Assembly: GCA_020633975.1 (NCBI GenBank)
Contig: JACKCR010000006.1
Coordinates: 1-64,000 of the forward strand
Source: Candidatus Eiseniibacteriota bacterium
GTDB lineage: Bacteria > Eisenbacteria > RBG-16-71-46 > CAIMUX01
DNA: 64,000 bases
Reading direction: 5' to 3'
In this document: positions 32,679 to 41,307 of the stretch, in pieces
How positions within the stretch are numbered: position 1 is the stretch's first letter
Layout: every line of letters begins with the position of its first letter
Program-made: the position numbers and the translations under genes
The notes under the pieces: generated by a model
Seen by the model: the letters and a program-made list of their open reading frames with translations, nothing else
Told to the model about the DNA's origin: nothing
Databases searched by the model: none

Positions 32679-33614
32679 CTACTTGTCCCCCAAAGTGAGC
32701 TGGGTGAAGACCTGCTCGAGGCTGAGGCGCTCGGTGTGCAGTTCGTTCAGGACCCAACCGTTGCCGACCGCGAGATGGAACACACGCTCCGCGACGTCCT
32801 GCTCTTTCGACGAGATCTCGTAGCGACAGGTTCCGTTCGTGCCGGTGTCGAGCGGGAGGATCTCCTCGATTCCGGGAGCCGCACGCAGTGCGGGCTCGAC
32901 CATCGCCGGCTCGGCTCGGAATCCGACGCGACAGACGACCTTTCCTTCGGCTGCGCGGGTCAGCTCGGCGGGTGTTCCACTCGCTACGATCTTGCCCTGG
33001 TTGATGATGAGGACCCGGTCGCAGGTCGCTTCGACCTCCGGGAGGATGTGCGTCGAGAGGATGACCGTCTTCTCACGGCCGATCTCGCGGATCAGCTGCC
33101 GGATCTCGATGATCTGATTCGGGTCGAGACCGGTGGTGGGCTCGTCGAGCACGAGCACTTCCGGATCGTGGATCAGGGTTGCGGCGAGGCCGACACGCTG
33201 GCGGTATCCCTTCGAGAGCTGTCCGATGTCCTTGTGGATCATCGGACCGAGTGCGGTCCGCTCGATCGCCTTCGCGATCCGCCCCTCACGTTCGCTCTTC
33301 GGGATTCCCCGGATCTCCGCGACGAACTGCAGATACTCGACGATGCCGAGTTCTGCATAGACCGGCGCGCTCTCGGGGAGGTACCCGATCCGCCGTCTCA
33401 CTTCGACCGGCTCGGTGAAGGTGTCGTAGCCGGCGACCTGCGCGGCCCCGGAGTCTGCGGGGAGATAGCAGGTCAGGATCCGCATCGTCGTCGTCTTCCC
33501 GGCACCGTTTGGGCCGAGGAATCCGACGACTTCGCCCTTCGGGATCTGGAAGGAGATTCCGTCGACGGCGATGGTCGGACCGTATGTCTTGGTCAGATTC
33601 TGAACCTCGATCAT
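32679..33614 (-). CDS. gldA: GldA-type ABC transporter ATPase
   Basis: Start at 33614 with GAGGAG directly upstream. The 311-residue protein begins MIEVQNLTKTYGPTIAVDGI. Walker A is GPNGAGKTT, the signature is LSKGYRQRV, Walker B is VLVLDEPTTGLDP and the switch is STHIL. The signature deviates from LSGGQ in the way common for GldA/CcmA-type ATPases. A C-terminal regulatory domain (about 220-311) follows, typical of drug/ABC-2 exporters. It is the first gene of the operon; 260 bases of non-coding DNA separate it from the DUF3999 gene. Confidence 0.9.
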   Translation of the reverse strand: MIEVQNLTKTYGPTIAVDGISFQIPKGEVVGFLGPNGAGKTTTMRILTCYLPADSGAAQVAGYDTFTEPVEVRRRIGYLPESAPVYAELGIVEYLQFVAEIRGIPKSEREGRIAKAIERTALGPMIHKDIGQLSKGYRQRVGLAATLIHDPEVLVLDEPTTGLDPNQIIEIRQLIREIGREKTVILSTHILPEVEATCDRVLIINQGKIVASGTPAELTRAAEGKVVCRVGFRAEPAMVEPALRAAPGIEEILPLDTGTNGTCRYEISSKEQDVAERVFHLAVGNGWVLNELHTERLSLEQVFTQLTLGDK

Positions 33615-33875
33615 GGCTCCTCGTTCTCCATCTGCTTGTCGATCTGTCGGCGGCCTGATTTTCGGCCGCACGGAGGCGTCAAACCCCGAACCGCACTCGA
33701 GGGTCCATTCCGATAGCTGATGCGATCCGTCGGGTTGGTTCAGGTGCCCGCAGCCGTTCCATTGGGGACCTTCCTGCACGGAGAGGAACGTTCCAGCGGG
33801 CACGAAACCTGGAGTATAGGAACGACGTTGGAAGGGGTCAAGGCCAAGGCGGGCAGAGGGTAGCGGGATCGTGCC

Positions 33876-35168
33876 TCAACGACTCCCTCCTGCCGGGGTG
33901 CGTGAACGTCGGCCTGTGAGTGCGAGGCCGGCGAGTACCGCCAGCACCGCGAAGAGAGCACCGGAGAGGACGGCGGGATGACGGCGAAGCCACTCGAACC
34001 CGCGGGGCGATTCGTAGAACGGATTCGGTTCTTCGGGCCCCAGTCGCCCGGGGATCCGGGTGTCGATCAGCACTTCAGGGCGTAGAAGCGGCGCGCGACG
34101 TTCTCGGGCCTGCGGGTCTCCGTAGAGCAATCGAAACGGGGTTCTGCCATCGGGAAGGAACTCGATCCGGTCCGGGATGGCGAGGATGGACAGGACGCGC
34201 ACGTAGTCCGACCCCGGCCACGAGCTGCCCGAGAGACGAAGCCTGCGTGCGGGTCTCGGGGACGGGCAGTCGATCGTCCACTCTCCCCGAGCCCCATCGC
34301 GGTCCACGACCCGGAGATCCTGGTCCGGCGGACGGAACCACTCGAATGAGCCGTCTGCCGCTGGCACTTCGAGCTCGAGTCCAAGCCCCCCACGAAGCTC
34401 GCCATCCACCTGGACCCGGAGCTGCGCGACGGTACGCGCGGGACCCGCCAGCTCCACGGTGACGGAGGAGCGGTTCGTCACCGACGAAGTCTCTGTCTGC
34501 CGGAACTCGATCGCTTCCAGATCGGTGGACTCTCGCGTTTCGGCGTAGACGATGGCCTCCTGATCCGGACGCCGCGCGGTCACGGACGCGTAGACCCGAT
34601 AGCGTGGCACCCCTTCGTCGAGTACGAAAGCCGAGAGCCCACTCCCCGCGAACCGTTGTTCGGGTTCGGGAGACCTGCGTGACCTCAAGCCTCGGGGCGA
34701 CCCGGGGCTGTCCTCCGGCCGGCGCTCCTCGATCTGGATGCCGGGCTCCGAGAAGACGAGAAGGCTCCGGGCCGGAACTTCCGGAGACTCGAGGTCGGCA
34801 AACCAACCGCGGCCCGGATCCTCACGCCAGTCGACATCGATCCGCAGCAGCTCGTTCCAGTGGACATCCATCGCGCTGGCTGACCGGAAGCGTTGGGGGA
34901 GGGCCTTCCCGTCGGCGTCCACGATCTGCACGTCCCGGAGGTCGTGAGCGGCCCGCGTCCGGATCTCGTCGTCGAGCGTCACTTCGGCCCACCGATCCTC
35001 GGACGGGACTGGGCCCGCGAGGAGTTCGATCGTCCGTGCGTAACTTTGAGCGCGCGCGTCGCGGTCGCTCTCTGCTCGAACCATGTTGGCCGTCCAGGCC
35101 TGGAGGATGAGGGCCGCGGACAGGGCCACTGTCCATGTCCGGCCGACCGACTCGCCACGTGTAGGCAT
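33876..35168 (-). CDS. DUF3999 family protein
   Basis: The ATG at 35168 is preferred over the GTG at 35174 because GAAGGA then sits eight bases away; the start lies two bases past the DUF2339 stop. The 430-residue product has a signal peptide, a beta-rich domain (APVPSEDRWAEVTLDDEI-like opening, ALPQRFRSAS), a galactose-binding-like region and a C-terminal helix (AVLSGALFAVLAVLAGLAL). DUF3999 genes occur almost always next to DUF2339, as here. Function is unknown, but the pairing suggests an envelope complex. The Arg-rich stretch after residue 150 is low in complexity. Confidence 0.8.
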   Translation of the reverse strand: MPTRGESVGRTWTVALSAALILQAWTANMVRAESDRDARAQSYARTIELLAGPVPSEDRWAEVTLDDEIRTRAAHDLRDVQIVDADGKALPQRFRSASAMDVHWNELLRIDVDWREDPGRGWFADLESPEVPARSLLVFSEPGIQIEERRPEDSPGSPRGLRSRRSPEPEQRFAGSGLSAFVLDEGVPRYRVYASVTARRPDQEAIVYAETRESTDLEAIEFRQTETSSVTNRSSVTVELAGPARTVAQLRVQVDGELRGGLGLELEVPAADGSFEWFRPPDQDLRVVDRDGARGEWTIDCPSPRPARRLRLSGSSWPGSDYVRVLSILAIPDRIEFLPDGRTPFRLLYGDPQARERRAPLLRPEVLIDTRIPGRLGPEEPNPFYESPRGFEWLRRHPAVLSGALFAVLAVLAGLALTGRRSRTPAGGSR

Positions 35169-35170
35169 CC

Positions 35171-37045
35171 TCACGATCCTTCTTCCTGTTCAGTCGACGG
35201 TCTTCGTCTTCCGCGCTGGTAGAGGAGCGAGATGACCAAGAGGAGGACACCGACTCCGATGAACGACGTGATCCGTTCCCCTCGATCGAGCACGCTGATG
35301 TCCAAGGTGAACATCTTCACGACCAACGCAAGGAGGAGACCGACGCCAGCGAGACGTAGGGGACGGTAATGCCGGAGGAATCCGACTCCGATGAGTGCGC
35401 CACCGTAGAGTGCCCAGGCCAAGGAGAGCCCGAGGAGAGCGCGGCGTTCGCCGCTCCCTTCCAGTCCTCGCCACACCTGCACCGAGAGCAGATAGAGCAG
35501 AAAGGCCGAGGCGAGGAGGACGAGTGGGGTTCCCGAGCGCGCCTCGGCAGGGAGGAGAACGACACCGTCCTTCCGCGCCTTCTGGAGACGCCATGCGATG
35601 CCGAGGATCGTCGCTACGGCCACGAGCCCAGCTAACCACTGGACGAGGAAATCGTCCGCGTAGCTCCTGCGGAAGAGTCCGGATGTCTCGAGGTCGAATA
35701 GCCCATGGTGGAGCAGCGCGAATGCGAGGACGAGGTAGCCGAGCACGCGATGGCCCACCGAACTCCTCACCAGCCCGAGATGGACGAGGACGAATGCGAG
35801 CAGCGCCCAGCCGAGCGTGACGGTCTCGAGGTCGAAGTGGATGGGAAGCGCCATCGCACCGAGCGCGAGTCCGGTGAGCTCGTATACATGGTGGACTGCG
35901 TCCGCTCGGTCTGTCCGCGAGTCGAGCTTCTTCGGTACCAGCCGCGCGAGAATGACGTAGACGAGTCCGAGCAGCGCGGTCGAGATCCCGCGGAGGTAGG
36001 GCGTTTCCCCGAGCCATGCCCAGAGGAAGAGTCCGCCCGCGCCGCCGTTGGCTAGGACGAGCACGCTGCTCGCGAGGCGCCACACGGGGTGGGTCGATCT
36101 GGCGACGAAGGGAAGAGCGACATAGAGAAGCCAGAGAACGCCCACTCCCGCGAGCGCCTGCGTCCGCGTATCCGGCCCGTAGGACTCGTCCCACCAGAAC
36201 AACACGAGGAACGCCGTGCCGAGAAACGCGCCGAGGACGAGTCCTGGCCAGTTCCGCCGGATGCGTACGAGCACCGCGCCCAAGTTGACGAATGCGATGT
36301 AGGGGAAGTAGAGCGGGTGTGCAGATGTCGGCTCGAGGAGGAGCGGTGTCACGAGCGCGCCCGTGAGCGTGAGCCCCGCGACCGTACGCGATCCTTCCGC
36401 GAGCGCGAGTACGGCTCCGAGCAGAGATGCGCCGGCGAGAAGGGCGTATGCCGTCGTCGAGCCGATGACGTGGTGGAAGGCGGATGCCGCGAAGATCGAG
36501 AGAAAGACGAGCGCCGTCCCGCCACCGAGAAGTCCCTGTCCGAGGAAGAGCCCGCTCCGTCCGGCTACGAGACGACCGGTTCCCAGGAACGCTACGGCCA
36601 CGCCGAGTCCCACCCAGACCTGCCCCTGGCCCGCGAGCGGATGCTCGCCCAGCTTCACCGCGAGGAAGAACGCCGTTCCGAAGAAGATCGCGAGGACGCC
36701 GATCCAGGTCAGCCACTCGCCGCCGATGCGCGATTCCAGGTCACGCGCGGGCGCGGAAGTGCGAGCGGCCTGGGCCGCGGCGCGGGCGGGAGCGACGAGA
36801 GGTGGGGGCGTCCGGTCGGCGTGGGGGTGGGTCGTGGATGGCATGGTCGACGCCGGCGCGACTTGTCGTTCCTGCGGCTGCGCAGTAGCCAGGGCGGGTG
36901 GCTTGGCGCCCTGCCGTTCTCGCGTGAGCGAACGGAGGTGTCGCTCCAAACGCTTCATCCTCAGAAACGAGAGGATCGAGAGGACGAGTGCAACCGGCCC
37001 CGTGAGGAGCACGAGCACCGCCAATAGGATGAGGATCGTCTCCAT
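35171..37045 (-). CDS. DUF2339 multipass membrane protein
   Basis: The start at 37045 begins METILILLAVLVLLTGPVAL; the frame continues upstream but is non-hydrophobic and Arg-rich there. The 624-residue protein has one N-terminal helix, a Pro/Ala-rich linker, then the DUF2339 mark LESRIGGEWLTWIGVLAIFF and about eighteen further hydrophobic segments. Family proteins of this size pair with DUF3999 and have no established function. The gene is the first of the two-gene unit. Confidence 0.85.
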   Translation of the reverse strand: METILILLAVLVLLTGPVALVLSILSFLRMKRLERHLRSLTRERQGAKPPALATAQPQERQVAPASTMPSTTHPHADRTPPPLVAPARAAAQAARTSAPARDLESRIGGEWLTWIGVLAIFFGTAFFLAVKLGEHPLAGQGQVWVGLGVAVAFLGTGRLVAGRSGLFLGQGLLGGGTALVFLSIFAASAFHHVIGSTTAYALLAGASLLGAVLALAEGSRTVAGLTLTGALVTPLLLEPTSAHPLYFPYIAFVNLGAVLVRIRRNWPGLVLGAFLGTAFLVLFWWDESYGPDTRTQALAGVGVLWLLYVALPFVARSTHPVWRLASSVLVLANGGAGGLFLWAWLGETPYLRGISTALLGLVYVILARLVPKKLDSRTDRADAVHHVYELTGLALGAMALPIHFDLETVTLGWALLAFVLVHLGLVRSSVGHRVLGYLVLAFALLHHGLFDLETSGLFRRSYADDFLVQWLAGLVAVATILGIAWRLQKARKDGVVLLPAEARSGTPLVLLASAFLLYLLSVQVWRGLEGSGERRALLGLSLAWALYGGALIGVGFLRHYRPLRLAGVGLLLALVVKMFTLDISVLDRGERITSFIGVGVLLLVISLLYQRGRRRPSTEQEEGS

Positions 37046-37376
37046 TCGCGTCGAGCATAGGCGAGCTCGCGAGGCAAATCGAGTAGCTCTCGATCGCCCG
37101 AACGGATCTGCCCCGGGGCATCGGCCCTCGCCCAAAGCCGAACAGTTCTGCCTCCGCGGCTTCCGAACCATCGCGGTGCAAACGCACTGCATCTCGCCAA
37201 AGAGAACTCCAGTGCGCTGTCTCAGATGGCCTTGCGCAGTGACCGTCGAAACGGATCCACGTTGGCACTGCCATTGACCCTACTGCGGGCATGCGCCTGC
37301 TGACTCTCCTCACATGGCGCAACTTGGCTAACGAAGGAATCAGACGACCCTAGAGTCCATTGAAGGAGGAAGTCCC
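37046..37376. other. Intergenic region upstream of the Cys-rich protein
   Basis: These 331 bases lie between the divergent DUF2339 and Cys-rich genes. No gene or tRNA is visible. A TGGCAC-N5-TTGAC string at 37263 resembles a sigma-54 site but lacks the essential -12 GC. A GAAGGAGG ribosome site closes the region. Confidence 0.5.
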
Positions 37377-37748
37377 ATGCGTAAGCTTCTCGTTCTCTGT
37401 ACGGCCGCGTGTGCGCTCATCGGCACGGCCGATTTCTCGAACGCGATCTGTCTCACCGGTGGTGGCTCGGCGACGTGCGGCTCCGGTATGTGCATGAGCA
37501 GCTCGCTCCGTGATATCGACGTGACCTGGGTAGGCCCCGGCGGTGCGCAGTGCTGCGACCAGATCACGATCTTCGTCGATGAAGGATGTGACGGTGGTTG
37601 GGCACAGCTCGACGTCGTCGACTGCAGCACGAGCTCGTACAGCTACTGCGGGAAGGCGAACACCGACTACAAGTTCAAGATCGTCTACTCGAAGAACGGA
37701 TCGCAGTCTGCGCCCGACATCATCACGAACTGCGTGAACTGCAACTAG
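37377..37748 (+). CDS. Small secreted cysteine-rich protein
   Basis: The 123-residue product has GAAGGAGG seven bases before the ATG. The signal peptide (MRKLLVLCTAACALIGTADFSNA) is followed by a mature domain of about 100 residues with ten cysteines (ICLTGGGSATCGSGMC, AQCCDQITIFVDEGC, VVDCSTSSYSYC, NCVNCN). This points to up to five disulfides. It is rich in Gly, Ser and Asp. I do not recognise a family. No neighbour is obviously related. An inverted repeat lies about 40 bases downstream. Features fit an extracellular disulfide-stabilised protein. Confidence 0.65.
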   Translation: MRKLLVLCTAACALIGTADFSNAICLTGGGSATCGSGMCMSSSLRDIDVTWVGPGGAQCCDQITIFVDEGCDGGWAQLDVVDCSTSSYSYCGKANTDYKFKIVYSKNGSQSAPDIITNCVNCN

Positions 37749-37784
37749 GTTTGATCGGGGCCTCGCGATCCCGATCGTGAGATG

Positions 37785-37842
37785 AGGCAAGGCAAGGATG
37801 TCGGTGCCAAGAGAGGGGGTTACCGGCGGACTTGCCTTGCCT
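37785..37842. repeat. 12-bp inverted repeat with 34-base spacer
   Basis: AGGCAAGGCAAG (37785-37796) and CTTGCCTTGCCT (37831-37842) are perfect inverted copies, each holding a doubled AAGGC motif. They lie between the Cys-rich gene and the phosphatase gene, which converge. The structure could stop transcription from either side, although the loop is long. Confidence 0.45.
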
Positions 37843-37909
37843 TCCCCATCGTGTGCTCGGCTGGAGTGCACGATCCGAATGCGTTGTGTCTGGAACGGAG
37901 CGGGTTCGG

Positions 37910-38383
37910 TCACGGATGCGAGGTCGATGTCCCGTCAGACGCCAGGCGCTCCACGAGCCGCTCGACCTCCGTCCGGAGGTGGGCGAGAGTCCGTTCCGGC
38001 GTGGCGATATCGAGGTCGTGGACCTCCCAGTACTCGACCCGCGCTTCCCAGTCTGGAAAGAGCTCCCTCATCAGAGGCCGGTGCTCACTCTCCTTCACTG
38101 CGACGACGTGGCTCGCGGCGCGAAAGTCGCTCGCCGAGGTTACGCGGGCCGGTCGGGCGTCGACCGCGACGGAGAGACGTCGACACTCTAGCGCCGTGTG
38201 CACCGACAGATTGCCGAGGTTTCTCGGGTCTGGTCGCAGCCCGCTGGAGTCGGCGTCCCACTCGAGTCCCCGCTCCGACGCGAGGTGGCGGAAGTACGCT
38301 TCTGCAAACCGACTCCGGTAGTAGTTCCCGGTGCAGAGAAAGAGCACCGATGGTCTCGTGCGTTCGTCAGTGGGATGTGGCAT
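37910..38383 (-). CDS. Low-molecular-weight protein-tyrosine phosphatase family protein
   Basis: The 157-residue protein contains the catalytic loop CTGNYYRSR, with Cys17 and Arg23 in the C-x5-R arrangement. The family's typical following helix is AEAYFRHLASERG. A C-terminal acid is available in WEVHDLD. The family includes tyrosine phosphatases and arsenate reductases. The Tyr-Tyr in the loop (where CxGNxCRS is usual for classical members) puts it in a less-studied branch. No kinase or ars genes lie nearby. Cytosolic. Confidence 0.8.
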   Translation of the reverse strand: MPHPTDERTRPSVLFLCTGNYYRSRFAEAYFRHLASERGLEWDADSSGLRPDPRNLGNLSVHTALECRRLSVAVDARPARVTSASDFRAASHVVAVKESEHRPLMRELFPDWEARVEYWEVHDLDIATPERTLAHLRTEVERLVERLASDGTSTSHP

Positions 38384-38426
38384 CCGCGGAGAGTAGCGTG
38401 GGGCGTTGGCTCGGAGCTAGTCCGCG

Positions 38427-39452
38427 TTACGCGGCGCGGGTCTGCGCGCGACTGCGAGCCGCCCGGATGAGCGCTTCGATGTTCTCGTCCGGGACCGCCC
38501 AGGGAACCTCGGGGCCTTGGTTGCTGAGGATGAACCCGGGCCCTGCTTCGGCGAGCACGCGTCGTGCTTCGAATTCCACACGCTCCGGACCCCAGTGGAT
38601 CAGCTTGAGATTGTTCAGGTTCCCCATGAGCGCCTGATTGCCGATCGATCGCCTGGCCTCTCCGGGTGGATCCTGCGATCCGATAAGGAACACTGCGACA
38701 GGGAGATCGGCGAGATGCTTGAGGAACGGACTCGCGTCCCCGACGAGTTCGAGAGCAACGAGTCCGTCGACACGGCGGACGAACTCCCGGATCACCGGGA
38801 CTGCGTCCTGGACGAACGTCTTCTCGCGGAGGAGGGTTGCCGACGCGACACCTTCGGCCACGACCACGACGTGGCATCCCGCGGAGAGCTGCGCCTGAGC
38901 CCAACGCACGGTGTAGTCCATCATCCGCTCCATCAGGATCGGATAGAACTGGCGCCGAGCCTCTTCGTGCTCCACCAAGAGCCCGATCGACTTCCCCATT
39001 CCCATGAGGAGGGAGTGGAGAGAGAAGGGCCCAATCACCGCGCCGACGACCAGCTTCTCGCCGCCGTACGTCTTGGCCAGTCGTTCTGCGTTGCGGAGAG
39101 TCTTGGCGAGATACGGGTGCGCCGTCGGATCCGGTATCGGGAGGTTCGGGATCTCCTCGTAGCGCTTGATGACCATTCCGCCCACGGACGGAGCGCCGTC
39201 GGGATGGAACGTGAGGGTGGAGCCCCAGCCGAGCACGTCCTGAACGACATGAGGGATGGCGAAGACGGCGTCCGGGTCGAACCGTTCGACGACTCGGCAC
39301 TGCCCCTCGAACGCGTGCGACGGGTCGCCGAAGTACTCGGTCAGAGGCATCCCCAAGAGCCGAGCCCCTTGCTGGAGGAGTACCGGCGCCACCGGGGCGG
39401 GGTCGATCGGGCGCATGTGGACGGCTTCGAGGATCCGCTCCAGAGAGTTCAT
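38427..39452 (-). CDS. Uroporphyrinogen decarboxylase-like (MtaA/CmuA-type) protein without visible zinc ligands
   Basis: The 341-residue protein has the UroD/methylcobamide:CoM methyltransferase fold. Support comes from the opening MNSLERILEAVHMRPIDPAP, VIGPFSLHSLLMGM, ALMGNLNNLKLIHWGPERVE and the closing VPDENIEALIRAARS. In MtaA/MtbA-type enzymes a His-x-Cys plus a later Cys bind zinc, which activates the thiol acceptor. Here the corresponding segments read ALELVGDAS (Glu235, Val237) and ILSNQGPEVP (Asn311, Gln312), so those ligands are missing. Its ATG overlaps the stop of the chemoreceptor-cobalamin fusion (ATGA), indicating coupled synthesis. It may bind or shuttle a corrinoid-bound methyl group, or be purely regulatory. 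Confidence 0.78.
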   Translation of the reverse strand: MNSLERILEAVHMRPIDPAPVAPVLLQQGARLLGMPLTEYFGDPSHAFEGQCRVVERFDPDAVFAIPHVVQDVLGWGSTLTFHPDGAPSVGGMVIKRYEEIPNLPIPDPTAHPYLAKTLRNAERLAKTYGGEKLVVGAVIGPFSLHSLLMGMGKSIGLLVEHEEARRQFYPILMERMMDYTVRWAQAQLSAGCHVVVVAEGVASATLLREKTFVQDAVPVIREFVRRVDGLVALELVGDASPFLKHLADLPVAVFLIGSQDPPGEARRSIGNQALMGNLNNLKLIHWGPERVEFEARRVLAEAGPGFILSNQGPEVPWAVPDENIEALIRAARSRAQTRAA

Positions 39453-41140
39453 GCCGCTCTCCTTCCTGAGGCCAGCGTGGCAATTCGCCCTGAACGGGAG
39501 ACGAGGTGCCTCACCAAGCGGATCGCTTCGTACGGACTCCGGCCGACGCCGTCGGCTCCGTACCGCTTTCTCATGTCCGGGTCGACGATGAACGGCGCGC
39601 CACCCGCGATTACTCCGATGTCCCGGCGGCCCATCTCGACCAGCGCCTGCTTGAGATCCGGAATCGCTTTCGCCGTGTGGAGGAGTAGAGACGACACGCC
39701 GATCACGTCCGCCTTCTCGCGAATCGCGGTCTCGACGAACGTTTCGTTCGAGACGCTGAGACCGAGGTCGATCACGCGGAAGCCAGCGGCGCGCATCGAA
39801 GTGGCGACGAGACGCCTTCCGAGGTCGTGGTAGTCCTCGTGAGCGTTCCCCAAGACGACGACCGGCGCGTGGGCATAGAACGACTCGGGTACGAGTGGTT
39901 CGATCGCCGTGACCGCGTGCTGCAGGATCCGGCCGTTCCGGTAGTAGGTCTCGAGAGGTTCGTCCCGGCGGGTCTGTCCGAGGAAGACGTCCATCGATGC
40001 CTCGGCCAGGGCCTGGAGGAGTACGGCCGGAGGATGTTCGGATGAGATCGCGTTCGCGACGGCTCGTTCGCCCAGATCGGGAAGATCGTCGCGGAGTGCG
40101 CGAACCATGTCGTCCCGGAAGCGACGAACATCCGTGGCGATCTGACCGCCACCGGAGCGACGGATGGCGTGGTCCACGGCGTCACATTCGTTCGACAGCC
40201 CGTCGACGAGGGCGGCGGCCGATTGTTCCACCCACTCGCCATGTCGTCTCAACCAGTCGAATCCGTCCTGGATCGCTACCTGCGAGTGGGCGAGTGTCTC
40301 GACGTCACGGGTGACCCCGACGAGTACCTCGGTGTCGGACGAAATCCCCTGTGCCGTTTCTTCGAGCGTTGCGACGGCCTCGCCGGCGTGGTTGAGCGAA
40401 GTGCGGTTGGTCTCGAACAGTCCCTGGAAGGAGCCGAGGCTCTCGCCGATCTGGGAAACTTCGTTGTCGATCTCGTCGCTGAGAGACTGTGTCTTTCGCG
40501 CGAGTTCGCCGACTTCCTGAGCGACGACCTTGAACCCCGCTGCTTGCTGTCCGGCTCGGTTGGCCTCGATCCGCGCGTTGAGCGAGAGGAGGTGGGACAT
40601 CTCGGCGACGTCCGCGATCTTGGTCGCCGTTTCCTGGATCGACGACACCCGTTCTTCGAGTGTCCCGAACGCAGCCTCGAGGTCTCGGATCGTGGTCTCG
40701 AGGCTGCGGATCTCCTCCAGCGCCTTTCCGATCGCCGTGACCGTTTCGTTCGCGTGGACGTCGAGACGCCCTGTCGTTCCGACGAGACTCTGCGTCACCG
40801 CTGCGAATCCACCTCCGCTCGCGGCCGAGGTCATGGAGTGGATGCGGTCGAGGAGTGCAGCGTTCGAGGTCGCGGCATCCTGAGCGAGAGAGAAGAGCTG
40901 GTGGACGCGATGGGCGCGTTCGAAGATCGGGGCGAATCGAGCCGAAGGATCTTGGGCGACGGACGGACCGGACGCGCGGGCTCGGTTCGGCGTGGCGGAG
41001 CTGTCCGCGCCGACTCGGGGCACGACGGCCACCGAGTTCGCCCGCGCCGACGGCACGGCAGATCGTGTCGCGCTCTCGGCGGAACTACACAGTTCGCTCG
41101 CGTTCCCCGCGGGTTTGTCGGGCACGAGCTTGGAGCGCAA
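39449..41140 (-). CDS. Soluble chemoreceptor signalling domain fused to a cobalamin-binding domain
   Basis: The 563-residue reading from TTG at 41140 has no membrane helix. After an Ala/Ser-rich N-terminus, residues about 75-300 form long helices with a chemoreceptor-type tip (EMSHLLSLNARIEANRAG, about 180-197, then FKVVAQEVGELARKT). A helical cap (about 330-420) leads to a B12-binding domain (about 425-545). This contains D436-Y-H438-D-L-G441, matching D-x-H-x-x-G with the cobalt-ligating His, then GVSSLLLHT and VIAGGAPF. Corrinoid proteins of MtaC/MetH type share this layout. The protein would sense a corrinoid state and signal like a chemoreceptor. The start is uncertain: there is no ribosome site at 41140, and a frame-shifted alternative lies just upstream. 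It is coupled to the UroD-like gene. Confidence 0.82.
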   Translation of the reverse strand: MRSKLVPDKPAGNASELCSSAESATRSAVPSARANSVAVVPRVGADSSATPNRARASGPSVAQDPSARFAPIFERAHRVHQLFSLAQDAATSNAALLDRIHSMTSAASGGGFAAVTQSLVGTTGRLDVHANETVTAIGKALEEIRSLETTIRDLEAAFGTLEERVSSIQETATKIADVAEMSHLLSLNARIEANRAGQQAAGFKVVAQEVGELARKTQSLSDEIDNEVSQIGESLGSFQGLFETNRTSLNHAGEAVATLEETAQGISSDTEVLVGVTRDVETLAHSQVAIQDGFDWLRRHGEWVEQSAAALVDGLSNECDAVDHAIRRSGGGQIATDVRRFRDDMVRALRDDLPDLGERAVANAISSEHPPAVLLQALAEASMDVFLGQTRRDEPLETYYRNGRILQHAVTAIEPLVPESFYAHAPVVVLGNAHEDYHDLGRRLVATSMRAAGFRVIDLGLSVSNETFVETAIREKADVIGVSSLLLHTAKAIPDLKQALVEMGRRDIGVIAGGAPFIVDPDMRKRYGADGVGRSPYEAIRLVRHLVSRSGRIATLASGRRAA

Positions 41141-41183
41141 GTTCGCGAAGGGCCTGCGTGATGTCCATCAGGATACGGGGCAC
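41085..41183 (-). other. Short overlapping frame with a better ribosome site: possible frameshifted N-terminus or leader peptide
   Basis: GTG at 41183 (or ATG at 41168) follows GGAGG at 41196-41192 and encodes MPRILMDITQALRELALQAR and onward, ending at TAG 41087-41085. It overlaps the chemoreceptor-cobalamin gene in another frame. Its helical character would suit the true N-terminus of that protein if one base were shifted between 41087 and 41140. Alternatively it is a translated leader. A small hairpin (41207-41224) lies upstream. Confidence 0.35.
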
Positions 41184-41307
41184 GGCCGAGCCTCCATCCT
41201 ATGGGTGCGGGTCTACCTACCCGCTTCGGAAGGTCCGGAGGTCACCTTGAGAAGATTGGCCGAAGACCCTCGTCAGGTGAGGGATTCCCCCAAGTTCCGA
41301 CTCCGAG

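Noticed and set aside
37263-37277. Sigma-54-like site TGGCAC-N5-TTGAC upstream of the Cys-rich protein gene
   Set aside because: The -24 element is perfect but the essential GC of the -12 element is absent, and no activator gene lies nearby.
41237-41290. CCCTC...GAGGG hairpin after the small membrane protein gene
   Set aside because: The stem is only five base pairs with no T-run, too weak to call a terminator.
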